The notes under the pieces are model-generated. The model was not told where the DNA came from, did no database searches, and worked only from the letters and a program-made list of their open reading frames with translations. Source: Gammaproteobacteria bacterium (lineage in GTDB: Bacteria; Pseudomonadota; Gammaproteobacteria; Pseudomonadales; UBA5518). From it: a stretch of 64,000 nucleotides of DNA. Location of the stretch: positions 1 to 64,000 of the forward strand of contig JADIYI010000008.1 in assembly GCA_016705365.1 (NCBI GenBank), written 5' to 3'. Of this stretch, positions 34,774 through 43,975 are shown piece by piece. Within the stretch, counting starts at the first letter, position 1. Every line of letters starts with the position of its first letter. A program made the translations under genes and the position numbers.

Positions 34774-35294
34774 TGTTGCTGCACACCGCGCAGCACGATG
34801 CTCGCGAAATTGCAGGGCCCGAAGCTGCTGTCGAGCTGATCACGGATGATGCCTTCCCACCCCGTGCGGCACGCCCCGGTCGAACCGGGCATGCAGAAGA
34901 CGACGGTACGGTTCGCCAGGCCGCCAATGGCGCGCGACTGCAGCGTGGAACTACCGATCTCCTGCAGCGAAAGTGCACGGAAGGTCTCGCCAAAGCCCTC
35001 GATCACCTTGTCAAACAGCGGCAACAGGGCCTCCGGCGTGCTGTCGCGCCCACTGAATCCGGTGCCCCCGGTGACCAGCACCACATGGATCTCGGGGGCC
35101 GCAATCCAGCGCGAAACAACGGCCCTCAGGCGATAGATATCGTCAGGTTCGATGACTTTCTCGACAAGTGCATGGCCCGCCGCCCGCAGGCTTTCGACCA
35201 GGTATTGCCCGGACGTGTCACTGGTTTCGTTACGGGTGTCGGATACCGTCAGCACGGCGATGTTGAGCGGAGTCTTGGGGGCGGATGCGGGCAT
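34770..35294 (-). CDS. moaB: Molybdenum cofactor biosynthesis protein MoaB
   Basis: MoaB/MogA-family protein that adenylylates molybdopterin. LTVSDTRNETSDTSG lies near the N-terminus. TGGTGFSGRDSTPEAL and PGSTGACRTGWEGII are the binding motifs. The ATG at 35294, with AGGTGA about eight bases upstream, gives 174 residues, the family norm. An earlier start at 35333 has no support. It is coupled to moeA downstream. The preceding RmlD-like gene stops 97 bases upstream. Confidence 0.94.
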   Translation of the reverse strand: MPASAPKTPLNIAVLTVSDTRNETSDTSGQYLVESLRAAGHALVEKVIEPDDIYRLRAVVSRWIAAPEIHVVLVTGGTGFSGRDSTPEALLPLFDKVIEGFGETFRALSLQEIGSSTLQSRAIGGLANRTVVFCMPGSTGACRTGWEGIIRDQLDSSFGPCNFASIVLRGVQQH

Positions 35295-35390
35295 GATGGC
35301 TTCACCTGAAACATGATGGGCAAGGGATCCCATGGTCGCCCCTGCCCGGTAGCACGGTCAATATCGAACCCGGAAAGCCGGGCCCGGTCA

Positions 35391-36236
35391 CTACCTGCAG
35401 TATTCCGCCACCACCGACGGCAACGCCGCGCGCCATGGACGCTGCTTGATCCCAAAAGTGCCAAGCAGCTTGTGACAATTGAGAATGATGTTGCGGTCCT
35501 GCGCCGCAAGCGCCACGAGCGACACCGTATCGCGACGAATGCGCCCATACTGCGAGGCGAGCGCAACGATCGCCTCGGCCAGGTTATACAGGCTCGCGGC
35601 ATCCGAACTGCAGTAGTGATACACGCCCCAGGGAGTTGCCCCGCAGTCGAGTTGCACGATGATCGCCACGACCACCCGTGCCACATCGTTGGCCGGGGTC
35701 GGGCAGATCTTGTCTTCACTGCACTCGAGCTGTTCACCGCGCTCGAGCCTTTGCATCACCATCGAAAACAGGTTGTCGCCGGCGGGTGCGAGCAAGGGAC
35801 CGGAACGCAGCACGATATGACGCGTCACCCGCTTCAGGACATGGCGCTCGGCTTTCAAAACACGGGCAGCACGCGGATCGCCGCTGTCGGATTTGTCTTT
35901 CTCGCGGTAGGCGCCGTTCTTGCGCCCCGCGAACATGCTGTCGTCGGATAGCTGGATCAACGTGGCTTCCTGCAACTGGCTCGCCTTGCAGAGGTTTTTC
36001 ACCAGCAGCAGGGCGCGCTTGTGCGCGACGGGATCATCTTTCTGGAACCATTCACGCGACAGCGCGTTCACGATATGGGTTGCCCCATGGATTGCGAACG
36101 CATGCTGCAACAGCTTGACACTTTCCAGCACCGGATCACGGCTGGAAATCGACACGAACGGAATGTCGCGCCCCTGCAGGTTCGCCACGAGTTCCAGCCC
36201 CAGACGACAGTCAGCGCCGATGATGACGGTTTTCAC
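35391..36236 (-). CDS. RmlD-like SDR protein lacking catalytic residues
   Basis: A 281-residue protein with the overall layout of dTDP-4-dehydrorhamnose reductase. Its NAD motif reads GADCRLG (7-13), where the family has GxxGxxG. The STDYVFDG region reads SDDSMFAG. The position of the catalytic Tyr, four residues before Lys127, is Ala123. It is therefore probably not a reductase. It may bind a nucleotide sugar or act as a regulatory subunit, as MAT2B does among RmlD homologues. It sits between ssb and moaB, not in an rml operon; no rmlA, B or C is present. Confidence 0.75.
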   Translation of the reverse strand: MKTVIIGADCRLGLELVANLQGRDIPFVSISSRDPVLESVKLLQHAFAIHGATHIVNALSREWFQKDDPVAHKRALLLVKNLCKASQLQEATLIQLSDDSMFAGRKNGAYREKDKSDSGDPRAARVLKAERHVLKRVTRHIVLRSGPLLAPAGDNLFSMVMQRLERGEQLECSEDKICPTPANDVARVVVAIIVQLDCGATPWGVYHYCSSDAASLYNLAEAIVALASQYGRIRRDTVSLVALAAQDRNIILNCHKLLGTFGIKQRPWRAALPSVVAEYCR

Positions 36237-36275
36237 ACCTGCTGTGCTGGGTCGCTTGGGTATCGGTCAGGACGA

Positions 36276-36749
36276 TCAGAACGGAATATCGTCGTTCCAG
36301 TCGCCGGCCGGCTCCGCAAAGGGAGCCGGCTGTCCGCCGCTGGCTGCGCCACGCTGCTGGCGTGGCTCGGACGAATAGCCCTGGTCGGCTTCCGCGCCAC
36401 CACCGCCCGCACCCCGACTATCGAGCATCTGCATCTCGTTGCCGATGATCTCGGTGCTGTACTGGTCCTTGCCATCCTTGTCCTGCCACTTGCGGGTGCG
36501 CAACGCGCCTTCGATATAGACCTTGCTGCCCTTGCGCAGGTACTGGGCCGCGATCTCCGCCAGGCGGTTGAAAAATACCACCCGGTGCCACTCCGTGCGC
36601 TCCTGCATCTGGCCGGTATTCTTGTCCTTCCACGAATCCGAAGTCGCGATTCGCAGGTTGGTGACCGCCCCGCCGGCGGGCAGATGACGCTGTTCCGGAT
36701 CGGCTCCGAGGTTACCGATCAGAATGACCTTGTTGATGCCGCGTGCCAT
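36276..36749 (-). CDS. ssb: Single-stranded DNA-binding protein
   Basis: Tetrameric SSB that coats single-stranded DNA in replication, recombination and repair. The OB-fold begins MARGINKVILIGNLG and contains WHRVVFFNRLAEIAAQYLRKG (family core). A Gly/Gln-rich linker leads to the acidic tip DDIPF that recruits partner proteins. The ATG at 36749 with GGAGGAAAT just before it gives 157 residues; the in-frame ATG at 36761 is less likely. I see no LexA box in the 68 bases upstream. Its closeness to uvrA and an MFS gene is the Pseudomonas-type arrangement. Confidence 0.96.
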   Translation of the reverse strand: MARGINKVILIGNLGADPEQRHLPAGGAVTNLRIATSDSWKDKNTGQMQERTEWHRVVFFNRLAEIAAQYLRKGSKVYIEGALRTRKWQDKDGKDQYSTEIIGNEMQMLDSRGAGGGGAEADQGYSSEPRQQRGAASGGQPAPFAEPAGDWNDDIPF

Positions 36750-36817
36750 GATTTCCTCCATGTTTGTCGTACTGTCCAGGGTCCGCGACTACAACACGCA
36801 CCGCCCGCCGATGTCAA

Positions 36818-38185
36818 TCAGACAACGCTGACAGGAAGCCCCGAGAGATGATCATCGTCGAAATGACTGTCGACCTGCAGGTAGGCAACACTCTCGCCGG
36901 CGATGATCAGGACCTCGCGCACTCCGGGGAGGCCGTGCAATTGGTCTGACAGCGCGGCAATCGCCGTGGGGCCAGCCTCGACGGCGAGCGTTATCGAGCG
37001 CAGGTATTGGGGGCCACGCATGCCGACTGCCCACAGCAGCCACAGCACGCCAAGCGAGGCGCACAACCAGAATACCCCTTCAAGCCCGAAATGCTGCATG
37101 GCCAAGCCCCCGCTGGCGCCACCGCAGAAAGCCCCGAGGAACTGGAAGGTCGAATAGACACCGGTTGCGGTGCCGCGATTGTCACGCTGCACCGCACGGC
37201 TCAACAGCGACGGCAACATGGCCTCGAGGAAATTGAACGCCAGGAAAAACAACCACAACAGCACCATGGCGCCGTAGAGGTTGTAACGTGCCAGCGGCAT
37301 TTGCGCCAGCGCCAGCACGATCAGCGCCACCGCCCCCACGAAAAATGGTTTGACCAGGCGCTTGCGCTCGGCAATCACCATGAACGGTACCATCGCAACA
37401 AACGACACCCCGAGCAGCAGTCCATAGACCGGCCCGTGTGAATGTCGCGCAATGTGCAGGTCATCGGCCAGCATGAACGGCACCGCGACGAATATCGCGG
37501 TCATGATGAACTGCAGCACGAATGCACCGCCATCGAGGCGCAACAGCTGCCGATCGGACAGCACCCGTCGCAGCACGACCATGCCCGAACCCGGGCTGGA
37601 CAACTGCCGGTGGGTGAGCGGTGTGGGCACGACAAAGATGGTGATCAGCATACCGAGCACCGCCAGCAGCGCAGCGACCAGGAACAGGCCCTCGAGCCCG
37701 TCCCATGCGGCGATTACCGGGCCGAGCACCAGGGAAAGCGCAAACGAAAGACCGATGCTCACGCCGATCGATGCCATCGCCTTGCTGCGGTTCTGCTCGC
37801 GCGTGACATCGGCGAGCAATGCCATCAGTGTGCTGGCAATCGCCCCGGCGCCCTGCAACGCGCGCCCGGCAATGATGCCGTGAATGGTATCCGACGAGGC
37901 GGCCAGCAAACTGCCCGCAAGGAATACCAGCAACCCACCGAGAATGACCGGTTTGCGACCGATACGATCCGACAGCATGCCGAGGGGCAATTGCAGGCAG
38001 GCCTGGCTGAGGCCGTAGATGCCCAGAGCTATCCCGATCAGAAAGGGTGTGGTGCCCGCGAGATCGCGGGCATAGATCGCCAGCACCGGCAGCAGCATGA
38101 ACAGGCCGAGCATGCGCACCAGGTAAAGACTGGCGAGCGAGGCGACGGCACGCGTTTCGGTGGATGAAAATCCAGTGCGGGACAA
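36818..38185 (-). CDS. MFS transporter with C-terminal soluble domain, YajR-like
   Basis: Major-facilitator protein with about 12 helices. GMLSDRIGRKPVILGG is the loop 2-3 signature. After the last helix about 65 soluble residues remain (from about 390, containing AIAALSDQLHGLPGVREVLI), matching the small ferredoxin-like domain of E. coli YajR. The length of 455 residues is also like YajR. The substrate is unknown. It reads with ssb downstream and manB upstream. A uvrA–MFS–ssb order is what I recall from Pseudomonas; here manB lies between uvrA and this gene. Confidence 0.88.
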   Translation of the reverse strand: MSRTGFSSTETRAVASLASLYLVRMLGLFMLLPVLAIYARDLAGTTPFLIGIALGIYGLSQACLQLPLGMLSDRIGRKPVILGGLLVFLAGSLLAASSDTIHGIIAGRALQGAGAIASTLMALLADVTREQNRSKAMASIGVSIGLSFALSLVLGPVIAAWDGLEGLFLVAALLAVLGMLITIFVVPTPLTHRQLSSPGSGMVVLRRVLSDRQLLRLDGGAFVLQFIMTAIFVAVPFMLADDLHIARHSHGPVYGLLLGVSFVAMVPFMVIAERKRLVKPFFVGAVALIVLALAQMPLARYNLYGAMVLLWLFFLAFNFLEAMLPSLLSRAVQRDNRGTATGVYSTFQFLGAFCGGASGGLAMQHFGLEGVFWLCASLGVLWLLWAVGMRGPQYLRSITLAVEAGPTAIAALSDQLHGLPGVREVLIIAGESVAYLQVDSHFDDDHLSGLPVSVV

Positions 38186-38305
38186 CCCAGATCACCCGTT
38201 TTGACAGCAAGAGCAGGAAGTCGCGCATGCTAGCAATATCGCCCGACTCCCGCCATATCGAGGATTACCATTGTGGGAGCGACGTGCGCGGAAGGCGCCG
38301 GGCAA

Positions 38306-39664
38306 TCAGCCGGCCGCGTGCACCATCGCCAGCAATTCGTCGCGCCGGGTCGCCATCAGCGCGGCATCGCCCCGCGTCTCCACGTTCAGCCGCACGACCG
38401 GCTCGGTGTTCGACATCCGCACGTTGAAGCGCCAGTCCGGGAACTCCATGCTGAGGCCATCCGTGTGATCGACCAGTAGTGCCGCCGGCCGGTATTGCTC
38501 CTCCATCCGCGCGAGCAATGCGCGCGGATCGGAGACACGACTGTTGATTTCACCGCTGCACGGGAAGCGGGCGATGCGCTCGGCGATCAGCGCCGACAAA
38601 GACTTGCCGCTGACGCTCATCAAGCCCGCGACCAGCAACCACGGAATCATCCCGCTGTCGCAGTAGGCGAAGTCGCGGAAATAGTGGTGCGCACTCATCT
38701 CGCCACCGTAGATCGCGTTCTCCGAGCGCATGCGCTCCTTGATGAACGCATGACCGGTCTTGGTCTGCACCGGCGTGCCACCCAGAGCCGACACGATATC
38801 GACGGTATTCCAGGTCAGACGCGGATCGTGAACGATGCGCTCCCCGGGATGCTTGAGCAGAAACGCTTCGGCCAGGAGACCAACGATGTAATAGCCCTCG
38901 ACGAACTGACCGGTCTCGTCGAACAGGAAGCAGCGGTCGAAATCCCCGTCCCAGGCCACCCCCAGGTGGGCACCATGGGCGGTGACCGCGTCACTGGTGG
39001 GGGCACGATTTTCCTCGAGCAACGGATTGGGCACGCCATGCGGAAAATTGCCATCGGGATTGTGGTGGACCTTGATGAACTCGAAGGGCAGATGGGCTTC
39101 GAGCGCGTCGATCACCTCGCCGGCCCCGCCATTGCCGGCATTGACCACGATACGCAGCGGCGCCAGCGCCGCCCGATCGACATAACCGAGCAGGTGCTGT
39201 ACATAACGCCCGCGTGACTCGATCCGGCGCAAACCGCCGCGTTTGGCCGCCGCACCAAACCGGTTCTGTTCCGCCAGGCGCTGGATATCGAGCAGGCCCG
39301 AATCGCTGCTGATCGGCCGCGAGCCCTCGCGCACGAACTTCATGCCGTTGTAATCCTTGGGATTATGGCTGGCGGTGACCACGATCCCGCCATCCACGCC
39401 CTGGTCAAAAGTCGCGAAATAGATTTCCTCGGTCCCGCACTGCCCGATGTCCAGCACATCCACGCCGGCATCACGCAAGCCTTCGACCAGTGCCGCGCAG
39501 ATCTGCGCACTGCTCAGGCGAATATCGTGGCCGACCACGACGGTGCGCGGCGCAACCACCTCGACATAGGCTCGCCCTATGCGGTAGGCGATTTCGGGGT
39601 TCAACTCGTCGGGAATCCGGCCACGGACATCGTAGGCCTTGAAGCATTTGAGTTCTGTGCTCAT
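38306..39664 (-). CDS. manB: Phosphomannomutase
   Basis: Alpha-D-phosphohexomutase converting mannose-6-phosphate to mannose-1-phosphate, possibly also acting on glucose phosphates. The phosphoserine is Ser99 in TASHNPKDYNGMK, the metal loop is DGDFDR (about 239-244), the sugar loop is GGEMSAHHYF and the phosphate loop RMSNTEPVVRLNVE is near the C-terminus. The length of 452 residues resembles E. coli CpsG/ManB. It supplies mannose-1-phosphate to ManC (30584-32005). It lies back-to-back with uvrA with about 150 bases between starts. Confidence 0.94.
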   Translation of the reverse strand: MSTELKCFKAYDVRGRIPDELNPEIAYRIGRAYVEVVAPRTVVVGHDIRLSSAQICAALVEGLRDAGVDVLDIGQCGTEEIYFATFDQGVDGGIVVTASHNPKDYNGMKFVREGSRPISSDSGLLDIQRLAEQNRFGAAAKRGGLRRIESRGRYVQHLLGYVDRAALAPLRIVVNAGNGGAGEVIDALEAHLPFEFIKVHHNPDGNFPHGVPNPLLEENRAPTSDAVTAHGAHLGVAWDGDFDRCFLFDETGQFVEGYYIVGLLAEAFLLKHPGERIVHDPRLTWNTVDIVSALGGTPVQTKTGHAFIKERMRSENAIYGGEMSAHHYFRDFAYCDSGMIPWLLVAGLMSVSGKSLSALIAERIARFPCSGEINSRVSDPRALLARMEEQYRPAALLVDHTDGLSMEFPDWRFNVRMSNTEPVVRLNVETRGDAALMATRRDELLAMVHAAG

Positions 39665-39758
39665 ATACGGACGCTCACCTATCGGAAACCTGATGGCTCA
39701 CTATAGGAAGGGTCCGTGAAATTGTCATGCCTGTCAGGCCAAGGATTTGCCACCGCGA

Positions 39759-39787
39759 TGGAGAAGCGGCGCTCCCGTCGCTATACT
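39759..39787 (+). promoter_or_regulatory. Probable uvrA promoter
   Basis: TGGAGA (39759-39764) and TATACT (39782-39787) with a 17-base spacer, 30 bases before the uvrA start. The -10 matches five of six and the -35 four of six. No CTGT-N8-ACAG LexA box was seen nearby, so SOS control is not supported. Confidence 0.5.
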
Positions 39788-39816
39788 CGGGCGTTTTTCA
39801 CGACGTTCTGGCCACG

Positions 39817-42675
39817 ATGAACAGCATACAGGTCAGGGGCGCACGCACCCACAACCTGAAGAATATCGACCTCGACATCCCGCGCGATCGCCTGGTGGTG
39901 ATCACCGGCCTGTCCGGGTCGGGCAAATCCTCGCTCGCCTTCGACACGCTCTATGCGGAGGGGCAGCGGCGCTATGTCGAATCGCTGTCGACCTACGCGC
40001 GCCAGTTCCTGTCGATCATGGAAAAGCCCGATGTGGATCATATCGAGGGCCTGTCGCCGGCCATCTCGATCGAGCAGAAGTCCACCTCTCACAACCCGCG
40101 TTCCACCGTGGGCACCATCACCGAGATCCACGATTATCTGCGCCTGCTCTATGCGCGGGCCGGCGAGCCGCGCTGCCCGCGGCATGGCCTGCCGCTCGCG
40201 GCGCAGACCGTCAGCCAGATGGTCGATGCAGTACTGATGTTGCCGGAAGGAACCCGGCTGATGCTGCTCGCGCCGGTGGTGCGCGAACGCAAGGGCGAGC
40301 ACCACCAGTTGCTCGAGCAGTTGCGCGGCAGCGGATTCGTGCGGGTGCGGGTCGACGGTCGGGTCAGCGAACTCGATGACGTCGGCGCGCTCGACAAGCA
40401 ACGCAAGCACACCATCGAGGTGGTAGTGGACCGGTTTCGGGTGCGCTCCGACCTGGCGCTGCGCCTCGCGGAATCCTTTGAATCGGCACTGGCGCTTGGT
40501 GACGGGCTGGCGATGATCGCCGCGATGGATGAACCAGGACCGGAGCAGATATTTTCCGCACGTTTTGCCTGCCCCGAGTGCGGACACAGCATTCCCGCTC
40601 TGGAGCCACGGCTGTTCTCGTTCAACAACCCGGCCGGTGCCTGCCCCACCTGTGACGGTCTTGGCGTGCAGCAATTCTTCGACGTCGAGCGCATTGTGCA
40701 ACACCCGGAAGCGAGCCTCGCGCGCGGGGCGATACGCGGCTGGGACAAGCGCAGCGTCTACTATTTCCACCTGCTCGGCTCGCTGGCCGAGCACTACGGC
40801 TTCAGCGTCGACACGCCGTTCGAACAACTCGGCCCGGAGCATCGCCAGCGTGTCCTGTTCGGCAGTGGCAACGAAACCATCCGTTTCAGCTATGTGAACG
40901 ATCGCGGCGACGTTATCCAGCGTACCCATACCTTCGAGGGCATCGTACCGAACCTGGAACGGCGCTATCGCGAAACCGATTCCGCTGCCGTGCGCGAGGA
41001 ACTGGCAAAATTCATCGGCGTGCGGCGCTGCGACGATTGCGCTGGGAGCCGCTTGCGTCCGGAGGCCCGCCACGTTTTTGTCGATGACCGCACCCTGCCG
41101 GAAATCGCCGCATTGCCGGTCGGCGAGGCCCACGATTATTTCCAGCGGCTCAGCCTCGAGGGCCGCCGCGGCCAGATCGCCGAAAAGATCCAGAAAGAAC
41201 TGCAGAGCCGGCTTGGCTTCCTGGTCAACGTCGGGCTGAACTACCTGACCCTCGATCGCAGCGCCGATACCCTCTCGGGCGGTGAGGCGCAGCGTATCCG
41301 GCTTGCCAGCCAGATCGGGGCCGGGCTGGTCGGAGTGATGTACATCCTGGACGAGCCTTCGATCGGCTTGCACCAGCGCGATAACGCGCGCCTGCTCGCC
41401 ACCCTCACGCACCTGCGCGATATCGGCAACACCGTGATCGTCGTCGAGCATGACGAGGAAGCGATCCGTCGCGCCGATCACGTGATCGACATCGGACCAG
41501 GCGCCGGTACCCATGGCGGCGAGATCGTGGCCTGCGGCTCGGTTGCCGACGTGATGAACTCGGCGCGCTCGATCACCGGGGACTATCTGGCGCGCCGGCG
41601 CGCCATTTCGATACCGATGCTGCGCACGCCACGCAATCCCGAACGCCTGCTCGTGCTGCACGGCGCCTGTGGCAACAATCTCAGGAACATCAGCGTGGAA
41701 TTGCCGGTCGGCCTGTTCACCTGCGTGACCGGAGTATCGGGATCCGGCAAATCGACGTTGATCAACAACACGCTGTATCCGGTTGCCGCGACCCAACTCA
41801 ATGGAGCAACCACGCTGCAGGCGGCAGAACATGCGGGTATACGCGGACTCGAAAACTTCGACAAATGCATCGATATCGACCAGAGTCCGATCGGGCGCAC
41901 GCCACGCTCCAATCCCGCCACCTACACCGGGTTGTTCACGCCGATCCGCGAACTGTTCGCGGGCACGCCCGAGGCCCGCTCGCGCGGCTACGGCCCCGGT
42001 CGCTTCAGCTTCAATGTGAAGGGCGGGCGTTGCGAGGCATGCCAGGGCGATGGCGTGACCCGCGTCGAGATGCATTTTCTGCCCGATGTCTACGTATCTT
42101 GCGAGATTTGCAAAGGCCAGCGCTACAATCGTGAAACGCTGGACATCCAGTACAAGGGCCGCAATATCCATGAGGTCCTGAACATGACCATCGACGAAGC
42201 GACCACGTTCTTCAGCGCGATACCAGCGCTGCATCGCAAGCTCGAGACGCTGATGGAAGTGGGGCTTTCCTACCTGCGCCTGGGGCAGGCCGCGACCACG
42301 CTCTCCGGTGGCGAGGCGCAGCGGGTCAAGCTCGCACGCGAGTTGTCCAAACGCGACACCGGCAAGACGCTCTACATCCTCGATGAGCCAACCACCGGCC
42401 TGCATTTCCACGATATCCAGCAGTTGCTGAACGTGCTGCACCGGTTGCGCGATCACGGCAATACCGTGGTGGTGATCGAACATAATCTCGACGTGATCAA
42501 GACCGCCGACTGGATCATCGATCTCGGACCGGAGGGCGGCGATGGTGGCGGTGAGATACTGGCAAGCGGCACTCCCGAGCAGATCGCGGCATGTACCACG
42601 TCGCACACCGGTCGCTTCCTTGCGCCGTTGTTCGCCGTTCCCGCGGTCCACCGCGACCTGGCCGCCGGTACCTAG
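39817..42675 (+). CDS. uvrA: Excinuclease ABC subunit A
   Basis: DNA-damage sensor of nucleotide excision repair, a dimeric ABC ATPase. Walker A motifs are GLSGSGKSS near the N-terminus and GVSGSGKST in the second half. ABC signatures LSGGEAQR occur twice. The zinc-binding pairs CPECGHS/CPTC and CEACQGD/CEICKG are present. The ATG at 39817 (MNSIQVRGARTHNLKN) gives 952 residues; the frame stays open upstream but lacks support. It diverges from manB and is followed by galE in the same direction. Confidence 0.97.
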   Translation: MNSIQVRGARTHNLKNIDLDIPRDRLVVITGLSGSGKSSLAFDTLYAEGQRRYVESLSTYARQFLSIMEKPDVDHIEGLSPAISIEQKSTSHNPRSTVGTITEIHDYLRLLYARAGEPRCPRHGLPLAAQTVSQMVDAVLMLPEGTRLMLLAPVVRERKGEHHQLLEQLRGSGFVRVRVDGRVSELDDVGALDKQRKHTIEVVVDRFRVRSDLALRLAESFESALALGDGLAMIAAMDEPGPEQIFSARFACPECGHSIPALEPRLFSFNNPAGACPTCDGLGVQQFFDVERIVQHPEASLARGAIRGWDKRSVYYFHLLGSLAEHYGFSVDTPFEQLGPEHRQRVLFGSGNETIRFSYVNDRGDVIQRTHTFEGIVPNLERRYRETDSAAVREELAKFIGVRRCDDCAGSRLRPEARHVFVDDRTLPEIAALPVGEAHDYFQRLSLEGRRGQIAEKIQKELQSRLGFLVNVGLNYLTLDRSADTLSGGEAQRIRLASQIGAGLVGVMYILDEPSIGLHQRDNARLLATLTHLRDIGNTVIVVEHDEEAIRRADHVIDIGPGAGTHGGEIVACGSVADVMNSARSITGDYLARRRAISIPMLRTPRNPERLLVLHGACGNNLRNISVELPVGLFTCVTGVSGSGKSTLINNTLYPVAATQLNGATTLQAAEHAGIRGLENFDKCIDIDQSPIGRTPRSNPATYTGLFTPIRELFAGTPEARSRGYGPGRFSFNVKGGRCEACQGDGVTRVEMHFLPDVYVSCEICKGQRYNRETLDIQYKGRNIHEVLNMTIDEATTFFSAIPALHRKLETLMEVGLSYLRLGQAATTLSGGEAQRVKLARELSKRDTGKTLYILDEPTTGLHFHDIQQLLNVLHRLRDHGNTVVVIEHNLDVIKTADWIIDLGPEGGDGGGEILASGTPEQIAACTTSHTGRFLAPLFAVPAVHRDLAAGT

Positions 42676-42772
42676 CCGTGCGCAAGCCGCGGCATACGGT
42701 GCCTGATCAGTTCTGGCATATACGGCGCGCGGGTGGCCGCGCCGGATTCCTCCAGGCGGAGCACTGAAAACC

Positions 42773-43783
42773 ATGCGGATCCTGGTCACGGGTGGCGCTG
42801 GCTATATCGGCTCGCATACCTGCGTGGAATTGCTTGCCGACGGGCACGAGGTCGTGGTGATCGACAACCTCGGCAACAGCAGCGCGCTGGCGCTCGATCG
42901 CGTGCGCGCCATCAGCGGTCGCGACCTGGAGTTTCATCACGCCGACCTGCGCGACCGAGCCGCGTTGCGGCGGCTGTTCGCAGACCGGTCATTCGACGCC
43001 GTGATCCATTTCGCCGGTCTCAAGGCGGTCGGGGAGTCAGTCGAGAAGCCGCTTCTGTACTACGAAAACAATATCGGCGGCACACTTGCGCTGCTGGAAG
43101 CAATGAAGGAGGTGGGGCTGCGACGCCTGGTTTTCAGCTCATCGGCTACCGTTTACGGAGATCCCGCGACCGTTCCGATACGCGAGGATTTCCCCCTTTC
43201 GGCCAGCAACCCCTATGGCCGGACAAAATTGTTCATCGAGGAAATACTGCGTGATCTGCAGCGTGCCGAACCAGAGTGGGATATCGTGCTGCTGCGCTAT
43301 TTCAACCCGGTTGGCGCGCACGTCAGCGGGTTGATCGGCGAGGATCCCGCGGGCATCCCGAACAACTTGATGCCGTTCGTGAGCCAGGTCGCGGTGGGCA
43401 AACTGGAGTGTCTCAACGTTTGGGGCAACGACTACCCGACCCCGGATGGCACGGGTGTGCGTGACTATATCCACGTCGTGGACCTGGCCCGCGGGCATCT
43501 TGCCGCATTGCAGTTTCAGCCTGGCGGCGGCGTACGTACCTACAATCTCGGTACCGGTCGTGGCTATTCGGTATTGGAAATGGTCGCCGCATTCGAACGT
43601 GCCAGCGGGCGCCGGGTAAAATACCGGTGCGCGCCGCGACGTCCGGGCGATGTGGCGAGCTGCTATGCCGACCCTGCGCTGGCGGAGGCAGAGCTGGGCT
43701 GGCATGCACGCCTTGACCTCGACTCGATGTGTCGCGATGCATGGAACTGGCAATCGCGTAATCCCCTGGGCTACCGAGGCTAG
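42773..43783 (+). CDS. galE: UDP-glucose 4-epimerase
   Basis: Interconverts UDP-glucose and UDP-galactose. GGAGYIGSH lies at 7-15, SSSATVYGDP near 122-131, and the catalytic Tyr148/Lys152 pair in NPYGRTK. RYFNPVGAH and NLGTGRGYSVLEM are GalE landmarks. The length of 336 residues is normal. It begins 97 bases after uvrA, with GGAG 13 bases before the ATG. It adds UDP-Gal to the sugar supply encoded in the window. UDP-GlcNAc epimerisation is also possible. Confidence 0.95.
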   Translation: MRILVTGGAGYIGSHTCVELLADGHEVVVIDNLGNSSALALDRVRAISGRDLEFHHADLRDRAALRRLFADRSFDAVIHFAGLKAVGESVEKPLLYYENNIGGTLALLEAMKEVGLRRLVFSSSATVYGDPATVPIREDFPLSASNPYGRTKLFIEEILRDLQRAEPEWDIVLLRYFNPVGAHVSGLIGEDPAGIPNNLMPFVSQVAVGKLECLNVWGNDYPTPDGTGVRDYIHVVDLARGHLAALQFQPGGGVRTYNLGTGRGYSVLEMVAAFERASGRRVKYRCAPRRPGDVASCYADPALAEAELGWHARLDLDSMCRDAWNWQSRNPLGYRG

Positions 43784-43818
43784 CGACGCACGGGGCAATG
43801 GTGTACCAAAGTCCAATT

Positions 43819-43845
43819 TCGACACCCGTATTGACTCTCTATACT
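43819..43845 (+). promoter_or_regulatory. Candidate promoter for the RTX gene
   Basis: TCGACA (43819-43824; five of six) and TATACT (43840-43845; five of six) are 15 bases apart, shorter than ideal. It precedes the RTX start by about 130 bases. Nothing better was seen in the 192-base gap. Confidence 0.4.
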
Positions 43846-43975
43846 TGATCGCAAGTGGCAACACCATGAGCTTCATGGAACCACTCCATTAGCAGCGCTC
43901 GATGCGTAACGCGAGATTCGGTGGTTTCCACCCCTGGCGCAGCGTCGGGGCAAAATCAACAAAGGAGAACTGAAG

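Noticed and set aside
36750..36817. LexA box upstream of ssb, and likewise upstream of uvrA
   Set aside because: No CTGT-N8-ACAG or close variant was found in either region, so SOS control is not supported.
39781..42789. A 1002-residue open frame antisense to uvrA
   Set aside because: It is a shadow of uvrA, produced by high-GC codon bias. It has no family motif and uvrA is unmistakable.
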